A DNA stretch of 13,003 nt from Saccoglossus kowalevskii (Eukaryota; Hemichordata; Enteropneusta; Harrimaniidae). The translations under genes and the position numbers were made by a program. The stretch lies in assembly GCF_000003605.2 (NCBI RefSeq), contig NW_003111989.1, positions 1 to 13,003 of the forward strand, in the 5' to 3' direction. The notes under the pieces were generated by a model that worked only from the letters and a program-made list of their open reading frames with translations, did no database searches and had not been told where the DNA came from. Below are positions 8,484-13,003 of the stretch, in pieces (position 1 is the first letter of the stretch; the number at the start of each line of letters is the position of its first letter).

Positions 8484-10129
8484 GCATGCGCTCTTTGTAG
8501 GCGCTGTTCACTTCATATATGGGTTCATCATTATTATAGTGGTTGATAATGCATACGTTTTCCGTTTTTTTTTCAAATAGCCTATTGTCATAAATAAAGG
8601 CATGTCACCTGGAGTAAACAAACAGTACACTAGGCTTATTCACACATAAAGCATAGTTACAATTGTCGATATAGAATATGTCTTTGTTCATTTCTATACA
8701 GTTTAACCGGAAAGTTCTTGTATTGTTGGATGTTTTATTATATTATCTCAATTCTGACAGGAAAGGCGCACGATCTCATGCATAGTATATTTCTGTAAAA
8801 ATAATGTATTATTCATTCTAGCATATTGATCAGAAACGTCTGCAATTATGAATAAACGAAACGAAAATTTACAGACAATTGATATCAATGACATTCTTTT
8901 TCTTGCTGACTTTATTTATTTATAAGACACTTGCTTAGTGAAAGTAGTAGAAACTTTAATTTTTTCGTCATTCATTTTTTTCGGTCAGTCCGAATGCATT
9001 GTTGACTATGTGACATCCAGAGGCTTCCAGACAAGCTCCAAGTGTCATGGCCGGGTGGCGAGCTCAAAATTATTATCGCAGATTATTCAGTTTTGTTTTC
9101 AACATTAACACAACGATACTCTTTCGAAAATCGTCACATTGTAAACTTTCCAGTGCATTCATGAACACATTGACACTTTACAAATGATGGAAATGTATTA
9201 TCATAAACTATAATGAACACCTTCGTATCTATTGTCACGTAAGGGCGGGTCACTGTATTCGCAATTTACAAAAGTAAAAAAAATCTTAGAAATTTGCAAT
9301 GTTCTTTCCACTCAACAACGTTTGTATTCTTCCGCTCCGAAGTAATAAATATGGGTGTAAAATATTGATTACAATATGGCTTACTTTGTGTAATTGAGCT
9401 ACATTCACTACGAAACCTTTCGCATCTTGCAGTGGATCTCGACATGTCTAGAACAGAACCCAAACACGAATAGAAAATTCCACTTTACTTACTAATAGTC
9501 GGTGTGATTGCATAACAAGCTGTTTTACATTACTTTGCTATACGCGCATTGTGCCAGAAATTAGGATAAATTGAAATAGAGTTTTGACAGTTTCGGCTTT
9601 TAGTCCCAGCGTCGCCTTAATTCGCCATCAACGCAGCGACTCATTTAAGATTTCCGGTTATTTAGACCGAGAATAGAAATCCAGTTATTTCAAACGTAGT
9701 ATTAACAAATAATTTACTACGTTTTTTCACAACTCAGACAGAAACCACAAACGAATAATCAATAAACTGCCTAATATGTAATATTCTCGATACATGTATT
9801 GAATAGACATATGAACATCTAATGTTCAATTACAATAGGAGTTGGTATTTAGGCAAAAACAAAATGCTTATAATTTACATCGCTGTGGAGATGGTTCGTT
9901 TGTCATAGTCCATGAGATTTGTTGCCACGTATATAGCGTGTGCTTTTCAGAAAGACACGTCAAATCTGGAAGAAATAGCATCTGGACTAAGATTTACACC
10001 GAGGCATTCGTGCCGTGAGTAATATATGAAATACTGCAGCAATCCGAATGAAAACACGGCTGATTCAAAACTGTCAATTTCTATACACAAAAACATGTTT
10101 AAAATTCGTGTTTTAATGTTTTCAATCTA
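8484..10129. other. Long AT-rich stretch, no gene seen
   Basis: About 1.6 kb without a supported gene. A short GC-rich piece near 9020-9065 (GGCCGGGTGGCGAGCTC) looks slightly like a tRNA A box but has no matching B box. Open frames at 9266-9463 (minus) and 10026-10247 (plus) are short and unrecognised. I see no tandem arrays here. Confidence 0.55.
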
Positions 10130-10330
10130 CTGTACTGACTCGGCGCTGCCAGTGATTAGTGGGCACACACAGGCAAGACACGCCACGATTACGGCGCTTT
10201 TGAGATTTTCGAGAGCGACCTCGTTTGTCATCCGTTGCTGGTGGTAACACACTACACATTAAGCGCACATTTGTTTCTGACAGAGGGGAGGCGTAGTGGT
10301 TATCATGGCAACGCATCCAGGAAAGCACAC
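10130..10330. promoter_or_regulatory. CpG-rich patch with X-box (candidate regulatory element)
   Basis: About 52 percent G+C over 190 bp by hand count, with about thirteen CpGs, close to the number expected without depletion. GTTATCATGGCAAC at 10299-10312 matches the RFX X-box consensus at every position and is followed by GCAT, as is the X-box at 8470. GGTGGTAACAC near 10240 may be a further half-site. Two short open frames overlap here on opposite strands and are probably by-products of the GC content. Function as a promoter or enhancer is inference. Confidence 0.33.
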
Positions 10331-10859
10331 ATAGAATGACCTTTTCAGGGAACGTATTGCGGGGTTGCTATTGAAATTGTATTAAAACGCACTAGTTTCT
10401 GATCTCTTTAAGGTCAGCTACGTCATTTGAAAGGGAATCCGTTTTGATAATGTCAATATATAAACATATCTGTTAGTCATACCATTGTATTTGCTAGGGT
10501 TTAAATATTATATTTACACTTAAAGTGCAATTCGCACAATAGTTGTAAAATATGATGTAAAGCTTTTGGAGAAATGATACAGACACCCCATTTAAAATCA
10601 CAGTCTGTGGCAAAACAAGATAGAATTAGTGTCACCTACCTATTTCCCATGCAGACGAAAAACCTGATATAATGACGTACAGAAGCAGACGGAGCGCATC
10701 GATGTACAATCTTAAAATCATACTGACAGTGATATAGATGGGAAAACAATATTACTCGGTAATGTGTACTTGTTAGCAGGTAAAGCCAGATAGATACGTT
10801 AGTTCACACATTCGAAGACAGTCAGATAGGCACTGTACTCTCACATCATTTGAATGCCG
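10331..10859. other. AT-rich spacer between two CpG-rich patches, no gene seen
   Basis: No gene, RNA or repeat supported in about 530 bases. Base composition returns to the AT-rich background. Confidence 0.5.
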
Positions 10860-11165
10860 TAAAACACGACACATGCGTCGGCTAACATATGACAGCATAT
10901 CCACACGTTGCTGGATCAACTACGCTACGATTCACCCTCATCTGCAATGTAAAAGAAGGTAGCGCATCACATGAACTGAACCGACACCCAACAAGACGAT
11001 CAGCCACTTCCTCTAATTGTCCACACCAGTTCAAAAAACAACCGTCTTGGCACGTGGGAGATCGCCCACTATTCGTTCGTACTCGACTTGTCGGTGAGTA
11101 CACAGCAGACAAACGTTGTCGAACCCCGCGTTGGTCGTTGCTACCACCCGTACCGTTACGATGAT
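10860..11165 (+). other. CpG-rich block with 91-codon open frame and splice-donor-like sequence (possible exon or promoter)
   Basis: About 49 percent G+C by hand count with roughly 24 CpGs in 300 bp, the longest such block in the window. An open frame runs from ATG at 10889 to a TGA at 11162-11164, with an in-frame TAA two codons before the ATG. The predicted 91 residues are basic and Ser/Thr/Pro-rich, and I recognise no domain. TCGGTGAGTA at 11091-11100 is a close match to a 5' splice donor, so an exon ending at 11093 is conceivable. No good acceptor lies upstream, so it would have to be a first exon. The minus strand is also open for 76 codons, which weakens the coding case. I consider a CpG-rich regulatory block or non-coding first exon at least as likely as a gene. 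Confidence 0.22.
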
Positions 11166-12540
11166 TAAACGCAGGTTATAAGTTCATTGTCACCAAATAT
11201 ACTCTCGCAAAGATGATGCAAGACGTCGTAAACCAAGACACATCACTGGCTTGGTCGTAATACAGAGAACTTCGTCAAGCTAGATCTACTCGACTGTGAA
11301 ACCTCGAAAGCACCTGTACAGAATAATAATAAACTAGGGAGTTTATTTTCAACATGTAAATCAACTTTAGTCAGTGAAGCGAGATAAGGCGGACCTCGAC
11401 ACAGATACGACTATATTGCATTTTACCACGATGTAATCTAAAGGAATATCGCACTGCTTAATGGACACTGAGTTCTTAAATAAAACAGGCTAATTATTTA
11501 CACGTTTAAATTAATCTTAAAATGCGTTATATTTATCGCCTTCAATATTGGATACATTATTTATTTATGTGCCGACATATTTCTTTTGTTAGTTGACTCA
11601 TCCATGTCGCTGATAATTAGGTGACAGACATCATTTGTGGAACCAACGTAAACATTAAAATAAAACACGCACATATTTATTGACAATACGACATGTCATA
11701 TTCTCAGTTGGGGGTTAATTTGTGTCTGTGATGAAATATGTCAGGTGATTGCACTGGATCAATATCAATGACACCCAATGTACATCCGTACCTGTAGTAT
11801 ATAGTAATTTTATCTAACAAGAAATAATACACATTCATACATTTTGCATGTATACATTGTGCACACCATTGGCACTTTCTATAATTTGGCAGAATATAGT
11901 ATGCGAGCAAAGAAGAGAAAGGGAGTTATATATATCAAATAGCAAATTTACAGATTTGTTAAATTGTCAATGAAAACCTCGATGAGAATAAGTCATTCAT
12001 TGTTATCTACTCTACACGCATATTATTGTCAATTTATTATACAGAGTACTTATATTGTAATTTCATTTGATAAGAAATTGTCTCATTTATTGCTCCAATG
12101 AAGAACACTCACCACGAGAGACTTCAACTATAAAACAACTATATAGTACAAAAGTATTCCATGGAATGATATTTTAAAGTGTCACGTGATTTCATGATAT
12201 ATTAACTAATAAGTTACTATCTACATGTATTGCAATAGCAACAACTTGTTCAAATTTGTAGATGGCACTGGTGACCAACGTTGGAACCCACTACATTAAT
12301 AAGTGCCAGCCAGGAATATTTATGTCAATCAACAGAATTCAGAAATGATATTAAAACACCAATTATATACTATCAAAGTAGCCTTGTACAACAATTAAGG
12401 TGCTGATAATAACACGAAAATCTTCTCAAAACCATCTATTATTTGGTGTTTCTCCTGGTAGTCTTGTATCGTCCATCTAGTAGTAAATTATATCAGATTT
12501 CTTGTAAAATTGTTGGTTGAATCTATTTTCAAGATGTAGA
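11166..12540. other. Long AT-rich stretch, no gene seen
   Basis: About 1.4 kb with dense stops. The only open frame above 65 codons (minus strand, 11704-11910) is unrecognised. Isolated AATAAA hexamers occur but no transcript can be inferred from them. Confidence 0.55.
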
Positions 12541-12760
12541 CATTCATCAAGGCGCCACATCGCCAAATTTCATTAACTTTAACAGTTGTCATGAATGCAT
12601 TTTGTAAAATATAAGTTGCCTTAAAGTGAACAAATATGACGTCATGATTCTCATAATCACATCGTTTGACGCCATGTTTCCCAGAATATATATTGCCTTG
12701 GGTGCATTATCGCGATTCCGGCGCCAGTCATTACATGCGGGTAAGCGATCTGTACTTCGA
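12541..12760. promoter_or_regulatory. Patch with perfect CRE, TATA-like and splice-donor-like sequences
   Basis: TGACGTCA at 12637-12644 is a perfect palindromic CREB/ATF site. TATATAT follows at 12687-12693, then a CpG-rich segment with CGCGATTCCGGCGCC near 12710-12724, then CGGGTAAGC whose GT at 12741-12742 resembles a splice donor. GGCGCC occurs twice (near 12551 and 12719). The order CRE, TATA, GC-rich leader, donor is what a plus-strand promoter with a short first exon would show. The TATA to possible initiator (TCATTA at 12728) spacing of about 43 bp is longer than usual. Any gene would lie to the right of the window. Confidence 0.22.
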
Positions 12761-13003
12761 GATATTACATTCGATTATATACATACAAACATGAACGAAT
12801 TGTAATGAGAACGACAGTGTAACGTGATGAAAACATTTCTACTGTCTTCAGCTAAGGACTTCAATTTCTCAAGTTACAGCAATGATATTATAAAATGTCT
12901 CAGATCATCCAACAACAATTATGATCAAGTTGAAAGTTGAAAGTTATCAATACACCATAATGAAAGATACCAGTAGTCACACCTTCTTATCAATAGACCA
13001 TAC
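12761..13003. other. AT-rich end of window, no gene seen
   Basis: No feature supported beyond a small tandem GTTGAAA doublet near 12930-12943. Confidence 0.45.

Noticed and set aside
9048-9066. tRNA-like A-box sequence TGGCCGGGTGG, a possible SINE or tRNA
   Set aside because: No B box (GGTTCGANNCC-type) follows at the expected distance and no cloverleaf can be drawn.
10122-10328. Minus-strand 68-codon open frame with an Arg/Lys-rich stretch
   Set aside because: It lies in a CpG-rich patch where stops are rare, has no recognised domain, and overlaps another open frame on the opposite strand.

Overview
This 13 kb window looks like non-coding DNA from a eukaryotic nuclear genome. It is AT-rich (roughly two thirds A+T by eye), no open frame on either strand exceeds 118 codons, and none of the short open frames encodes a protein family I recognise. 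Bacterial, archaeal or phage DNA would be densely coding. CpG is not strongly depleted, so an invertebrate animal is more likely than a vertebrate. Good matches to animal-type NRF1, RFX (X-box) and CREB/ATF motifs fit that but do not prove it. I cannot name the species. No tRNA, rRNA, CRISPR array, intact transposase, reverse transcriptase or virus-derived gene was found.

Layout. Positions 1-78 are the end of a 39-bp tandem repeat cut by the window edge. Positions 655-1475 are a minisatellite of about 30.5-bp monomers, organised largely as 31+30 dimers, with decayed edges. Positions 1741-1975 are a small GC-rich island with CCAAT-box and E2F-like sequences. A 53-bp near-perfect tandem duplication lies at 2448-2553. 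Positions 2889-3510 are a second, much cleaner minisatellite made of seventeen 31-bp and five 19-bp units, with a higher-order pattern. A perfect (AAC)n microsatellite is at 3767-3804. The left 4 kb is therefore dominated by tandem repeats.

From 3.8 to 13 kb the sequence is mostly single-copy AT-rich DNA. Two features stand out. First, a 71-bp sequence occurs twice in opposite orientation (4470-4540 and 7159-7229, 61 of 71 identical by hand alignment). Its homology stops sharply at an end resembling a hAT transposon terminus. Second, there are four CpG-rich, GC-rich patches: 6410-6720 with an NRF1-like palindrome, 10130-10330 with an X-box, 10860-11165 with a strong splice-donor-like sequence, and 12541-12760 with a perfect CRE. 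Another X-box lies at 8470. These may be cis-regulatory elements or cryptic promoters/first exons.

I found no convincing previously undescribed gene system. The observations most worth checking are the inverted 71-bp pair, the compound 31/19-bp array that repeats a forkhead core motif, and the X-box and CpG-rich patches. All functional calls below are inference from motif matches.
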